DNA of 64,000 nt from JBOFIQ01 sp051654905 (GTDB lineage: Bacteria; Actinomycetota; Actinomycetes; Propionibacteriales; Propionibacteriaceae), in the NCBI GenBank assembly GCA_051654905.1, contig JBOFYY010000046.1, forward strand, positions 1 through 64,000, in the 5' to 3' direction. The notes beneath the pieces were generated by a model that ran no database searches, was not told the DNA's origin, and saw nothing but the letters and a program-made list of their open reading frames with translations. Below are positions 33,198-42,305 of this stretch, piece by piece. A program made the translations under genes and the position numbers. Position 1 is the first letter of the stretch; every line of letters starts with the position of its first letter.

Positions 33198-36074
33198 TTA
33201 GTCTTCGTATGAATCCATAGGAGGACAAGTGCAGATGAAGTTACGATCTCCATAAACCTCGTCCACGCGAGCTACTGATGGCCAGTACTTAACCGTACCG
33301 GTAGCAGCAATTTGTCCAGTATGGAGACCACCTGGGAAACCTGCTTCAGCACGAGTATAAGGATGAGTCCACTCTTCAGCCATCACACGCTGCTGCGTAT
33401 GCGGAGCATTAACTAGAGGATTATCTGCAAGATCCCATTCGCCAGAAGCTACCTTGTCAATCTCGGCACGAATCTTTAGCATCGCGTCAATGAAGCGATC
33501 GATCTCGTACAAAGACTCCGATTCAGTAGGTTCAACCATGAGAGTATCTGGTACTGGGAATGACATAGTTGGTGCGTGGAAACCGTAGTCAACCAAACGC
33601 TTTGCCACATCATTATTAGTAATGTGCATATCTTTTTTAATGCCAGAAAGATCCAAAATGCACTCGTGCGCAACAAAGCCACCGCGACCGGTATACAGAA
33701 TCGGGAAAGCATCCCCTAGCTTCTTAGCGATGTAATTAGCGTTCAGTACCGCAGTCAAAGTTGCGTCGCGCAGCCCTTCAGCTCCCATCATGGCAATGTA
33801 AGCCCAAGTAATAGGGGAAACGCCGGCAGATCCGAATGGAGCTGCTGCTACTGGACCGTAAGAAGTTCCCGGGCCAGCATGCTCTGCTAACGGGTGGTTA
33901 GGAAGATATGGAGCCAGATGTGAACGTAACGCTACCGGACCAATACCAGGACCACCACCACCATGCGGAATGGCAAATGTCTTGTGTAGGTTCAAGTGAG
34001 AAACATCTGCACCAAACTTACCTGGCTTAGCTAAACCAACAAGAGCATTCATATTCGCGCCATCAACATACATCTGACCGCCAGCAGCATGAACCATCTC
34101 GCACACAGTAACAACTGTGTCTTCATAAACACCATGTGTTGATGGATAGGTGATCATCATTCCAGCAATGGTGTCACCATGCTTTTCGATCTTTGCTTTT
34201 AGATCATCTAGATCAATGGTGCCATCACCAGCTGCTTTGACCACTACAACTTGCATTCCAGCCATGGTGGCTGAAGCTGCGTTAGTTCCATGTGCTGAGC
34301 TAGGAATAAGCATCTTGGTACGCTGTTCGTCGCCACGAGCTCGATGGTAGGAACGGATGGCCATAAGACCAGCAAACTCACCAGCAGAACCAGCATTAGG
34401 CTGAATCGATACCGCATCATATCCGGTAATTTCGACAAGCCAGTCACACAATTCCGTGATCATAGCCTGGTAGCCTTCAGCATCTTCAGCCGGGCAGAAT
34501 GGATGCAAGTCAGCAAAACCAGGGTAGCTAATCGGCTCCATAGCTGATGTGGGGTTGAGCTTCATGGTGCATGAACCCAGCGGAATCATTCCTCGATCAA
34601 GAGCGAAATCTCGGTCCGAAAGTTTACGCAGGTAACGCAACATCGCAGTTTCGCTGTGATGAGCGTTGAAAACTGGATGGGTCAGGAACTCTGATTCACG
34701 ACAATGATCACCTAATGAACCAAACTGGCCATCTTCTTGCCACTGGGCACCAAAAGCGTCAGCAACAATAAATAGATCAGTTTCAGTGATATCTTCACCT
34801 ACTGAAATACCAACATGATCGGCATCAACAAGACGCAAATGAACTCCGCCATCGCGAGCCTTCTCTACGATCTTTTCAGCAGCACCAGCAGTCTTAACCA
34901 CAATAGTGTCAAAGAATGTGTCCGAGACCAGCTCAAAACCAGCCTTCGTCAGTACCTGCGCAAGAGTACGAGTTGTTTCGTGGATCTGCGTTGCAATGCT
35001 CTTAATCCCGACAGGACCGTGATAAACCGCATACATAGAGGCAGTTACCGCTAGTAATACCTGCGAAGTACAGATATTTGAGGTAGCCCGCTCACGACGA
35101 ATGTGCTGCTCACGAGTAGTAAGAGCTAACCGAATAGCTGGAGTACCGTCAGCATCAACTGAAATACCAACTAGGCGTCCTGGCATATTACGTTCGGTTC
35201 CTGCTGCAACTGCGATATAGCCAGCATGAGGACCACCATAGAACAACGGGACACCAAAACGCTGTGTCGAGCCAACAGCTAGGTCAGCTCCCCACTCAGC
35301 TGGCGGAACAACAAGTGCTAGCGAGAGCAAATCTGCTGCTGCGATGACCATAGCGCCATTCTCATGGGCTTTATCGGCAATCGCTTTAAGTTCAGTGACT
35401 GGACGAATATGTCCTGATGCTCCTGGAACCTGAACTACCACAGCAAAAGCTTCATGCTCTTGTAGAGCTGCTACTAAATCGCCAGAAGCTTTAACTACCT
35501 GAATACCGGTAGCTGCGGCACGAGCTCGCACAACTGCCTCTGACTGCGGGAAAATATCCTCGTCAAGGAGGATGATCTCCCCCTTTTTAGTCATGCGCTT
35601 TGTCATCGCCATTGCTTCTGCTACAGCAGTGGCTTCGTCGAGAAGCGACGCTCCTGCGGTCGGGAAGCCAGTCATATCAGAAACAAGTGTCTGGAAATTC
35701 AATAGAGCTTCCAAACGACCTTGCGAAATCTCTGCTTGATACGGGGTATAAGCGGTGTACCAAGCTGGATTTTCTAGTACATTTCGACGAACGACCGTCG
35801 GGGTAAGCGTGCCATAGTAACCAAGACCAATCATGGCACGGCACGGATTATTCATTTCCGAATAAGCCCGCAAACGATTCTCTGCCTCTGCTTCTGTCAT
35901 AGCAGTAGGAAGATTTAGCGGAGCATCAAGCCGGATTTCGACGGGCAAAGCGTCGACAAGGTCTTCAATACTACTAAGACCAAGCTGGGTAAGCATCACT
36001 TCACGATCCGATATCTGCGGACCGATATGACGGCTAGCGAAAGGATAAGAACTGATCTGGTCAGCCATGACCAC
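33198..36074 (-). CDS. gcvP: Glycine dehydrogenase (decarboxylating), P-protein
   Basis: 958 residues, a fused two-domain P-protein. The pyridoxal-phosphate Lys is in HLNLHKTFAIPHGGGGPG near residue 700. Other hallmarks: HIGP near the start, PLGSCTMKLNPT, and SSAHGTNAASA. It decarboxylates glycine and passes the aminomethyl group to lipoyl-GcvH. The ATG at 36068 (MADQ) is also possible. The leader holds a short hairpin (CCATCTT 36094-36100 with AAGATGG 36105-36111). It lies downstream of a MerR gene, 112 nt away. gcvT and the L-protein gene are not in the window. Confidence 0.96.
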   Translation of the reverse strand: MVMADQISSYPFASRHIGPQISDREVMLTQLGLSSIEDLVDALPVEIRLDAPLNLPTAMTEAEAENRLRAYSEMNNPCRAMIGLGYYGTLTPTVVRRNVLENPAWYTAYTPYQAEISQGRLEALLNFQTLVSDMTGFPTAGASLLDEATAVAEAMAMTKRMTKKGEIILLDEDIFPQSEAVVRARAAATGIQVVKASGDLVAALQEHEAFAVVVQVPGASGHIRPVTELKAIADKAHENGAMVIAAADLLSLALVVPPAEWGADLAVGSTQRFGVPLFYGGPHAGYIAVAAGTERNMPGRLVGISVDADGTPAIRLALTTREQHIRRERATSNICTSQVLLAVTASMYAVYHGPVGIKSIATQIHETTRTLAQVLTKAGFELVSDTFFDTIVVKTAGAAEKIVEKARDGGVHLRLVDADHVGISVGEDITETDLFIVADAFGAQWQEDGQFGSLGDHCRESEFLTHPVFNAHHSETAMLRYLRKLSDRDFALDRGMIPLGSCTMKLNPTSAMEPISYPGFADLHPFCPAEDAEGYQAMITELCDWLVEITGYDAVSIQPNAGSAGEFAGLMAIRSYHRARGDEQRTKMLIPSSAHGTNAASATMAGMQVVVVKAAGDGTIDLDDLKAKIEKHGDTIAGMMITYPSTHGVYEDTVVTVCEMVHAAGGQMYVDGANMNALVGLAKPGKFGADVSHLNLHKTFAIPHGGGGPGIGPVALRSHLAPYLPNHPLAEHAGPGTSYGPVAAAPFGSAGVSPITWAYIAMMGAEGLRDATLTAVLNANYIAKKLGDAFPILYTGRGGFVAHECILDLSGIKKDMHITNNDVAKRLVDYGFHAPTMSFPVPDTLMVEPTESESLYEIDRFIDAMLKIRAEIDKVASGEWDLADNPLVNAPHTQQRVMAEEWTHPYTRAEAGFPGGLHTGQIAATGTVKYWPSVARVDEVYGDRNFICTCPPMDSYED

Positions 36075-36186
36075 TCTCTCTCGGCGCTGGGCACCATCTT
36101 AAACAAGATGGCGATACCGTCACCTACAACGATATGTTGCTAACCTACCTGACTAATCCCTTAGATTCCTACATGGGGTGTCAGTT

Positions 36187-36771
36187 TTAACCAGCTTGAC
36201 GTTCTTGACGTCGTAAAGACAGCTCATCATTGGCAATAATTGGCTGCTCAGCACGTTCAGAAGGCAGTTCAGCCAACGAACCTTCAATATCTTTCCAGAC
36301 GCCACCTAATGCGATCCCGAACATTCCCTGTCCGCCTCGCAAGACATCAATAATCTCATCATCAGAAGTACACTCGTAAACTGAAGCACCATCTGACATC
36401 AGAGTTACCCGAGTGAGATCCTCGACGCCACGAACTCGCAAATGATCGATAGCCGTACGAACTTGCTGTAAGGAGATACCAGCGTCGATAAGACGCTTGA
36501 TGACCTTCAATATCAGCAGATCTCGGAAGCTATACAGCCGCTGCGTACCTGAACCACCAGCACCACGAATTTCTGGCGTTACTAAACCAGTACGAGCCCA
36601 ATAATCAAGTTGCCGGTAAGTAATACCAGCAGCAGCACAGGCTACCGGGCCACGGAACCCTTGATCCTCAGGAAGCGGTGAGAAATCGCCATCAAACAGA
36701 AGGTCCTGGGCGGCAGAATGTGCGTGCTGCTCGCTTGCTAGCTCCTGCATGTGTGCCTCGCTTTTATCCAT
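36187..36771 (-). CDS. MerR-family regulator (Rv1830-like)
   Basis: 194 residues. A ~35-residue acidic N-terminal extension precedes a MerR helix-turn-helix (ITYRQLDYWARTGLVTPEIRGAGGSGTQRLYSFRDLLILKVIKRLIDAGISL, about 48-100). The C-terminal half has no Cys metal site and reads DEIIDVLRGGQGMFGIALGGVW. Its position next to gcvP, with garA and gcvH close by, matches Rv1830 of M. tuberculosis. The bfn gene (Rv1829) that separates it from the next MerR in mycobacteria is absent; a 156-nt gap takes its place. Confidence 0.85.
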   Translation of the reverse strand: MDKSEAHMQELASEQHAHSAAQDLLFDGDFSPLPEDQGFRGPVACAAAGITYRQLDYWARTGLVTPEIRGAGGSGTQRLYSFRDLLILKVIKRLIDAGISLQQVRTAIDHLRVRGVEDLTRVTLMSDGASVYECTSDDEIIDVLRGGQGMFGIALGGVWKDIEGSLAELPSERAEQPIIANDELSLRRQERQAG

Positions 36772-36858
36772 TGGTGAAAAACCTTTACTACCTGAGAACT
36801 GAAACGCTAATAGTCGTCAACAGATGGGTCAATAATCACGCGGCGCGCCACGCCAAGT

Positions 36859-36897
36859 AGTCTCAAAAAGTCTGCAAAGTCTCAAGTAGTAGTTGAG
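36859..36897. repeat. Repeats upstream of the MerR gene, candidate operator
   Basis: AGTCTCAA occurs at 36859-36866 and 36878-36885, 19 nt apart (about two helical turns). The second copy runs into an inverted repeat CTCAA-7nt-TTGAG (36881-36897). The spacing suits a dimeric MerR-type protein, but this is inference. Confidence 0.35.
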
Positions 36898-36927
36898 TTT
36901 TGCGAACTTCTATGCAGACCAAAGAAG

Positions 36928-37665
36928 TTAAGGACTCATCGCTTGTCGCATCAAAGCAGCATGAGCATGAGTTACCAGCTGGGTAACTTCACCTGCCACT
37001 TCCCGTGAATTAGCTCGCCTTAAATGCGGAGCAATCGCATCCTCGATCAACGCTACTTCTCGCTCTGCAGCTTGCTTAATAGCTCTTAGATGGCGTGCAT
37101 CGATGCCGTAGGTAGCAAGCTTACGGGCAACCACTGCAAGCGTTAGCGCTTCCCTGCCATAGTGGGCAGTGCCTCGTCTGGTCTGAATTATGAACTGTCT
37201 TTCTAACTCAACCAACATAGCTTCTGATAAACCACTAGCCTCTATTAGTTCTCTACGAGTCATCCGTATCGGAGGCTTAGGTTGTGGTCTCCTTAGCACC
37301 TGTTCTGATTGCAAAGCGGATGCTGACGGTTCACTTCCATCTTGCTTAGATCCTTCTTGCGAAGAATCAATATCTGGCAGACTCGGCTGCGGAGAATCAA
37401 TACTAGGTGGAGTAAGACCTCTGTCAATCATGTCGAGATGTTCTCGAATTACTTTAAGCGGCAGATAATGGTTCTTCTGCATTTGCAGAATATAGCGCAG
37501 TCGGTCTACATCACTGTCTGAATATTTACGGTACCCAGAAGGAGCTCTTTCTGGAGAAACTAGTCCTTCAGATTCCAGAAACCGAATCTTAGAAATAGAG
37601 ATATCAGGAAACTCCATCTTCACAATGGAGAGAACTTGACCAATACTTCTAGCCACCTTCGGCAT
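36928..37665 (-). CDS. ftsR: MerR-family regulator FtsR (Rv1828-like)
   Basis: 245 residues. The N-terminal MerR domain has FLESEGLVSPERAPSGYRKYSDSDVDRLRYIL (about 28-60). A disordered Ser/Pro/Asp linker (85-130) follows, then a second winged-helix-like part (MTRRELIEASGLSEAMLVELE). FtsR of Corynebacterium glutamicum activates ftsZ; Rv1828 is its homologue. It lies 4 nt after garA and so forms an operon with garA and probably gcvH. Confidence 0.87.
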   Translation of the reverse strand: MPKVARSIGQVLSIVKMEFPDISISKIRFLESEGLVSPERAPSGYRKYSDSDVDRLRYILQMQKNHYLPLKVIREHLDMIDRGLTPPSIDSPQPSLPDIDSSQEGSKQDGSEPSASALQSEQVLRRPQPKPPIRMTRRELIEASGLSEAMLVELERQFIIQTRRGTAHYGREALTLAVVARKLATYGIDARHLRAIKQAAEREVALIEDAIAPHLRRANSREVAGEVTQLVTHAHAALMRQAMSP

Positions 37666-37669
37666 ACAG

Positions 37670-38167
37670 TTAACTCAGCCCTCGAGAGCTAGCAAAACAC
37701 ACCATTTTGTACTTACCTATTTGCACTTCATCACCGGTATGAAGCTGGCTCTGTCCTTCTATTAAATCACGGTTAACATAAGTGCCATTTAAGCTACCCA
37801 GATCTCGAACAATAAGACCTTCGGGTTCGATAAGGAACTCAGCGTGTTTACGAGAAACGGTCACGTCATCAAGAAAAATATCTGCATCCGGGCTACGTCC
37901 AGCAATTGTAGAAGCTGCATTAATCAGGAAACGTTGTTCTGATGAATTTCCGCGCCACACAATTAAGAGTGCAGTGCCAGGTAAAAGTTCGTTAATCGCA
38001 GCTTCATCTAATGCACTCACCCCAGCGTCAGCATTGTCATCTACAACCACTGGAATCATAGATGTTGTATCGCCTGAGTGCTCAGATGCGCGCAGGCGTT
38101 CACCACAGCGGCTACAAAAATTGCTATCTGCTGTATTAGCGTGCCCACAATCATGGCAGTTGACCAT
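37670..38167 (-). CDS. garA: GarA/OdhI-like FHA-domain regulator
   Basis: 165 residues. The N-terminus is a four-Cys zinc ribbon (Cys 4, 7, 18, 21). GDTTSMIPV follows, with Thr34/35 in the place of the ETTS phosphorylation site of GarA. The FHA domain (about 85-150) has GR, SRKHAEF and GSLNGTYVN. Family members, when unphosphorylated, inhibit 2-oxoglutarate dehydrogenase and glutamate dehydrogenase, and PknB/PknG phosphorylation relieves this. The zinc ribbon is an addition compared with mycobacterial GarA. Confidence 0.9.
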   Translation of the reverse strand: MVNCHDCGHANTADSNFCSRCGERLRASEHSGDTTSMIPVVVDDNADAGVSALDEAAINELLPGTALLIVWRGNSSEQRFLINAASTIAGRSPDADIFLDDVTVSRKHAEFLIEPEGLIVRDLGSLNGTYVNRDLIEGQSQLHTGDEVQIGKYKMVCFASSRGLS

Positions 38168-38284
38168 AAAGCCTGAACCCTCTCAATGTACTGACCGAAC
38201 CTCGCCTAACTAAAAGTCGAGGTTCGGTCAGTCTATGCCGAAAACACCATATTTAGGTGTGATTACTCAGCAAGTGTCGCAATA

Positions 38285-38671
38285 TTACTCACCAACATGA
38301 GCTGCGTACGCCTCAGCGTCCATCAATTCTTCACTTTCTGCTTCGGCGTCAACCTCAACCTCAAACAGCCATCCTTCAGCGAAAGGATCCGTATTAACCA
38401 TCTCTGGAGTATCGGTTAGCGCTTCGTTTACAGTAACGATAACGCCCGAAACTGGGGAGAAAATTTCTGATACTGACTTAGTAGACTCAAGCTCACCGCA
38501 GGTGTCTCCAGCCTTTACTTCTTCATTCACTGTCGGTAGCGACACATAGACAATATCGCCAAGCGCATCAGCGGCATAGTCGGTAATACCAATGCGGACG
38601 ACCTGACCATTGCCGCCACGAACCCACTCGTGCTCGCTGCTGTATCGCAGATCCTCGGGGAACCGTGACAT
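38285..38671 (-). CDS. gcvH: Glycine cleavage system H protein
   Basis: 128 residues, the normal size. The lipoyl-accepting Lys is at about 65 in LESTKSVSEI, with RIGITDYAADALGDIVYVSLP before it and the EGWLFEVE ending after it. It carries the aminomethyl arm between GcvP, GcvT and the L-protein. gcvP lies 2.2 kb further along the same strand, with garA and two MerR genes between, as in mycobacteria. Confidence 0.97.
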   Translation of the reverse strand: MSRFPEDLRYSSEHEWVRGGNGQVVRIGITDYAADALGDIVYVSLPTVNEEVKAGDTCGELESTKSVSEIFSPVSGVIVTVNEALTDTPEMVNTDPFAEGWLFEVEVDAEAESEELMDAEAYAAHVGE

Positions 38672-38757
38672 AGTGTGTGCTCCTCTTCAAAAGCTCATGG
38701 GGGACCATCCCCAGTGCCCACAATAGGGCACATTAGGCTTTCATGATTCCACGGGGG

Positions 38758-39495
38758 TCACCGTGGTTTAGCGAAAGCCGGTGCGGATACTTGTATAACA
38801 CTGTCGATATCGACGTGATCTAGACTCGTAACATTGGCAGTACCACCAACATCACTTGACTGGATGGTACTCACAATACCACCCCTAAACCGGGCTCCTT
38901 CATCAAGGGCATGTGGGTCCCCAATAGCCTCAATCTTGATAGGGAAAATAAGAGCTTCTCCCATCACACCAGCTTTACTATCGGTTCCTGTTCCAAACCA
39001 AGTTCCCATCGTAACTCGATATTTATCGTTAATTTCAATAGCTTCAGCACCAGCATCACGTAACTCTTGTACCGCATCAAGAAGTAAGGACGATGTCATA
39101 CGTCCTTGCGGATCATCAATACGAAGTTCAATCCCAGCACCTGATACAGGAACTGTTCCTGCCACAATTTGCAGTACCGAACTGCGATGTTTAGCTTGTT
39201 CCATAGCAACTTTTTGCTTATCAGAACTTCCTTCAAGCTCCGTAAGAGTTTTTTCCAGCTCACGAATCTGTGATTCAAGTTTTGCCGAATCACTATTTAA
39301 CGTATCGACAAGAGTCAACAGATCATCTCGACGTAACGTGGAATAGTCACGATCGTGAGCATGGCTTCGCACCGCAACAATAGCCGAAGCCACCACTAGC
39401 ATTAGCAATAGTCCTACGACAGCTTGCGTAGAACCTAACCTCCAAAATGCTTTCCATAATGCTTTAGGATCAACAGATTTCTCAGTATCAGGCAT
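38758..39495 (-). CDS. DUF881 family membrane protein (Rv1825-like)
   Basis: 245 residues from the ATG at 39495, which overlaps the stop of the previous gene by 8 nt; a longer frame opens upstream at 39558. One N-terminal membrane helix (about 27-45) is followed by a coiled coil (LNSDSAKLESQIRELEKTLTELEG) and the DUF881 domain (GAGIELRIDDPQGRM...LLDAVQELRDAGAEAIEINDKY). Function unknown. DUF881 pairs lie with pgsA and a small basic protein throughout actinobacteria, suggesting an envelope or division role. Confidence 0.87.
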   Translation of the reverse strand: MPDTEKSVDPKALWKAFWRLGSTQAVVGLLLMLVVASAIVAVRSHAHDRDYSTLRRDDLLTLVDTLNSDSAKLESQIRELEKTLTELEGSSDKQKVAMEQAKHRSSVLQIVAGTVPVSGAGIELRIDDPQGRMTSSLLLDAVQELRDAGAEAIEINDKYRVTMGTWFGTGTDSKAGVMGEALIFPIKIEAIGDPHALDEGARFRGGIVSTIQSSDVGGTANVTSLDHVDIDSVIQVSAPAFAKPR

Positions 39496-39826
39496 GGAAA
39501 ATCTTCCGTCTAATTGCTGCTGCATTGGTAAAAATACGGATACCAAAAACAACCACAACTGCGGTAGAGAGCTGTGACCCTACCCCAATAAGGTCACCGA
39601 TCCACACAATACCTGCGGCAATTAAAACATTAGATATAAAAGAGACAACAAATACTCGATCTTGAAAAACTCCCTCGAGAAACGCCCTAGTTCCCCCAAA
39701 AAGCGCATCTAATGCTGCCACGATCATGATAGGTAAATATGGTTGTAATTCAGGTGGCACCGTCGGAGACAATACAATACCTAAGACAATTCCAAGTACT
39801 AGACCAATGATGACAAACAAAGTCAT
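39488..39826 (-). CDS. sbp: Small basic protein, DUF1290 (Rv1824-like)
   Basis: 112 residues, with about three or four membrane segments: VIIGLVLGIVLGIVLSP, LPIMIVAALDALFGGTRAFLEG, and VVFGIRIFTNAAAIRRKIFHA with a basic end. ALDALFGGTRA is the conserved block. Coupled on both sides (4-nt and 8-nt overlaps) to DUF881 genes. A related Bacillus protein (Sbp) is encoded next to ftsA, but function is unproven. Confidence 0.88.
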   Translation of the reverse strand: MTLFVIIGLVLGIVLGIVLSPTVPPELQPYLPIMIVAALDALFGGTRAFLEGVFQDRVFVVSFISNVLIAAGIVWIGDLIGVGSQLSTAVVVVFGIRIFTNAAAIRRKIFHA

Positions 39827-40608
39827 CTCTCCTTTGCCGTAGCTGATCGTAAATCTATCTCAGCTGCTGACGAAAGCGTGAGATTGTCGGTTCCTTGAAC
39901 CCCTACTTTTACCCCATAGTTAGTTCGCAAAAAAGCAACCCACTGACCACCAGAAGTAGCAGCAAACTTTCCTTGTAATGTTTTAGCGTCGCCTATTGCC
40001 TCAATTTTGTAGGGGTGAGTTAATGACTTGTAGTTAACAGTAATTGCGTCACCAGCACCTCTGATAGCAGTATTAGGAGTAAGGCGTTGCCCATTGATAG
40101 CGATAGCTTCTGCTTTGGCTTCCCACAGTCCATTAACTATTTGTCGTAAATCAATATCGAGAACTCGTCCTCGCGCAGCAGTAGCATTTGTTGCATCATC
40201 AAGAGTGATAACCATTCCTGATCCAGTTACTGATGTACTACCTGCAGCTATCTGCAATTTATCTAATTGCGATCTTAGTGAACTAGCCTCACTACCTTGA
40301 CCTAAACTTTGATCACGCGCTTCTGTAACAGATTTAGAAAGCTCTGCAAGACGCGATTCCAACTCTTCATGATGTTTTTCAGAGTTTTTAACTCGAGCTA
40401 TGAGATCAATTCTTTCTTCAGTACGGGAAGTTTTTGTAGAGTGGGTTTGCGCAGCTGCTAGACCTAGCATCAAACCAATAATGATGATTCCAACTAGCCC
40501 CAAAATATGTAACCTCGGTGAAGTAATACCAACTTTATATTCAGGCTCTAGAGAAGAAGCACCAATCTCATCTAACAGCGATGAATAATTTTTCTTTGCT
40601 TGATTCAC
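39823..40608 (-). CDS. DUF881 family membrane protein (Rv1823-like)
   Basis: 261 residues. A ~30-residue cytosolic start, one helix (LHILGLVGIIIIGLMLGLAAAQ), a coiled coil (EKHHEELESRLAELSKSVTEA) and the DUF881 domain (GSGMVITLDDATNATAARG...IDLRQIVNGLWEAKAEAIAINGQRL). It differs from its partner at 38758 in length and linker but shares the domain order. Overlaps pgsA2 by 4 nt. Confidence 0.87.
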   Translation of the reverse strand: MNQAKKNYSSLLDEIGASSLEPEYKVGITSPRLHILGLVGIIIIGLMLGLAAAQTHSTKTSRTEERIDLIARVKNSEKHHEELESRLAELSKSVTEARDQSLGQGSEASSLRSQLDKLQIAAGSTSVTGSGMVITLDDATNATAARGRVLDIDLRQIVNGLWEAKAEAIAINGQRLTPNTAIRGAGDAITVNYKSLTHPYKIEAIGDAKTLQGKFAATSGGQWVAFLRTNYGVKVGVQGTDNLTLSSAAEIDLRSATAKER

Positions 40609-41231
40609 TGACTATTCCTACGGCCTGGACGTTCGGCAGGAGGTATGCGCGGAAGTGAAGATATAACGCGCTTAGTTTGCTCAATATAGAGAGCACCCGC
40701 CCACCAATACAATGCGGTTCCCCAAAGCACAAAAGCCCATCCAATAATTTTGCAAACCACAGCTACATTTCCTTCCCGTGCCCCTAAAAGCACTAACGGA
40801 AATGCGTAAAGTAAGCAAAAAGTCGCTGCTTTTCCAAGAAAATGAACCGGTAACGATGTGAAACCTCTAGTACGTAAAATAGGCACTAGACATAGCATCG
40901 TAAGGTCACGCAACGCCAGAACGATAACTAACCACCAAGGAATAATGTCACGGAAAGCTAATCCTAAAATCGTGGCAAGAATATATAGTCGATCAGAAAT
41001 AGGATCCAACATCTGCCCGATACGTGATACCTGATTCAGTGCACGAGCAAGTTTTCCATCAAGCCAATCCGTAGCACCTGCTACCGCTAAGACTGCTACC
41101 GCCGTTCCGTCTGCATGATGACATAGCAATAGCCATAGAAATAACGGGACTCCTAATAGTCGTACCAAACTGAGGACGTTGGGAATTGTCCACACCCGGT
41201 CCGTGTCATAGGTAACGGTGGGCTCAGTCAT
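40605..41231 (-). CDS. pgsA2: CDP-alcohol phosphatidyltransferase (PgsA2-like)
   Basis: 208 residues with about five or six membrane segments. The CDP-alcohol motif D-x2-DG-x2-AR-x8-G-x3-D-x3-D is complete in ATDWLDGKLARALNQVSRIGQMLDPISDR. It probably makes phosphatidylglycerophosphate or cardiolipin; the Rv1822 equivalent is called pgsA2. It lies 9 nt downstream of pimA, joining the two mycobacterial clusters. Confidence 0.9.
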   Translation of the reverse strand: MTEPTVTYDTDRVWTIPNVLSLVRLLGVPLFLWLLLCHHADGTAVAVLAVAGATDWLDGKLARALNQVSRIGQMLDPISDRLYILATILGLAFRDIIPWWLVIVLALRDLTMLCLVPILRTRGFTSLPVHFLGKAATFCLLYAFPLVLLGAREGNVAVVCKIIGWAFVLWGTALYWWAGALYIEQTKRVISSLPRIPPAERPGRRNSQ

Positions 41232-41240
41232 GATCCCAGC

Positions 41241-42305
41241 CTAGGCGATAAGTTGTGATAACCGTGCACAAATCTCAGCTCCTACCACCGACCAGTCAAA
41301 AGTATCGGCACGTTTTCTTCTACTTTCTACCGATATAGGAGCTTCCAAAGATTCGCATACTGCTTTAGCTAGCGCTATTGCATCTCCAGTTGTAAAGCAT
41401 CTACCAGCATCACCTAATACTGCTTTAAAAGCTGGAAGATCACTAGCAACTACGTCACAACCAGCAGCAAGTGCTTCGACTAAAACAATGCCGAAGCTCT
41501 CGCCACCTAATGCTGGAGCTACATAAATATCTGTTGAAGCAAATAAAGCTAACCGGGCTTGATCACTTCGGGCATCAACGCGCGTAACCCATGCTGGAAA
41601 CTTTCGATCTGTTGCGCTGGCAACCGCTACATCAATATCTGTAGCAGCCTTAACATAAGGCATTGCTTCCAAGAAAACATCTAGCCCTTTACGAGGTTCA
41701 TCCCGGCCCATAAAAGTAACTCGAGGACGCTGCCCTCCTCGCCAACGCGATGTTATTGGAGCTGTGGCAAAGTCAGATACCCAAATAGCGTTAGGCACAA
41801 TATCTGGACGCTCATGTAGATATATTTCAGCAAGATCAGCTGCTGTTTGTGACACTGCAATTACATCGTCTAGACGTTCGAGTCGATCTTTCCCTAGCCA
41901 TCCTGCTATTTCGTGAAGCCTATGATCAGTACGTGCAGCATGACAAGTAGCCAGGGTAGGAATATCGGTCATTCCTAATACTTGCCAAGCTGTTGATGGC
42001 ACTAATGGTTCATGTAGGTGAAGCACATCGAAATTACCTCGCTGTAGCCACTTTTTGGCGTATATCGCCGCATGTGGCGCCATCGAGATCCGAGCCACTG
42101 AACCATTAAATTGAATCGGGACTGCTGATCCAGCTGAAGTAAATACTGGCTGCAGACGTGGCGATAGCGTAGGTTCATATGCTCCTGGCGCTAAAACTTC
42201 TACCTGATGTCCCAGCGACGACAGATATTCTCCTAACCCCCATACGTGCGCTTGTACTCCTCCGGGGTAGGAAAAACTATAGGGACAAACAATTCCGATC
42301 TTCAC
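41241..42305 (-). CDS. pimA: Phosphatidylinositol alpha-mannosyltransferase PimA
   Basis: 354 residues from the GTG at 42305, which overlaps the upstream stop by 4 nt (GTGA); a longer frame opens at 42341. KIGIVCPYSFSYPGGVQAHVWGLGEYLSSLGHQV is the GT-B N-terminal domain of PimA, and GGESFGIVLVEALAAG is the C-terminal E-x7-E nucleotide-sugar site. It puts the first mannose on phosphatidylinositol at the inner face of the membrane. The context (acyltransferase and PI-phosphate synthase upstream) is decisive. Confidence 0.94.
   Translation of the reverse strand: MKIGIVCPYSFSYPGGVQAHVWGLGEYLSSLGHQVEVLAPGAYEPTLSPRLQPVFTSAGSAVPIQFNGSVARISMAPHAAIYAKKWLQRGNFDVLHLHEPLVPSTAWQVLGMTDIPTLATCHAARTDHRLHEIAGWLGKDRLERLDDVIAVSQTAADLAEIYLHERPDIVPNAIWVSDFATAPITSRWRGGQRPRVTFMGRDEPRKGLDVFLEAMPYVKAATDIDVAVASATDRKFPAWVTRVDARSDQARLALFASTDIYVAPALGGESFGIVLVEALAAGCDVVASDLPAFKAVLGDAGRCFTTGDAIALAKAVCESLEAPISVESRRKRADTFDWSVVGAEICARLSQLIA

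Noticed and set aside
36075..36186. Possible glycine riboswitch before gcvP
   Set aside because: Only a 7-bp hairpin is present; the conserved glycine-aptamer motifs are not seen.
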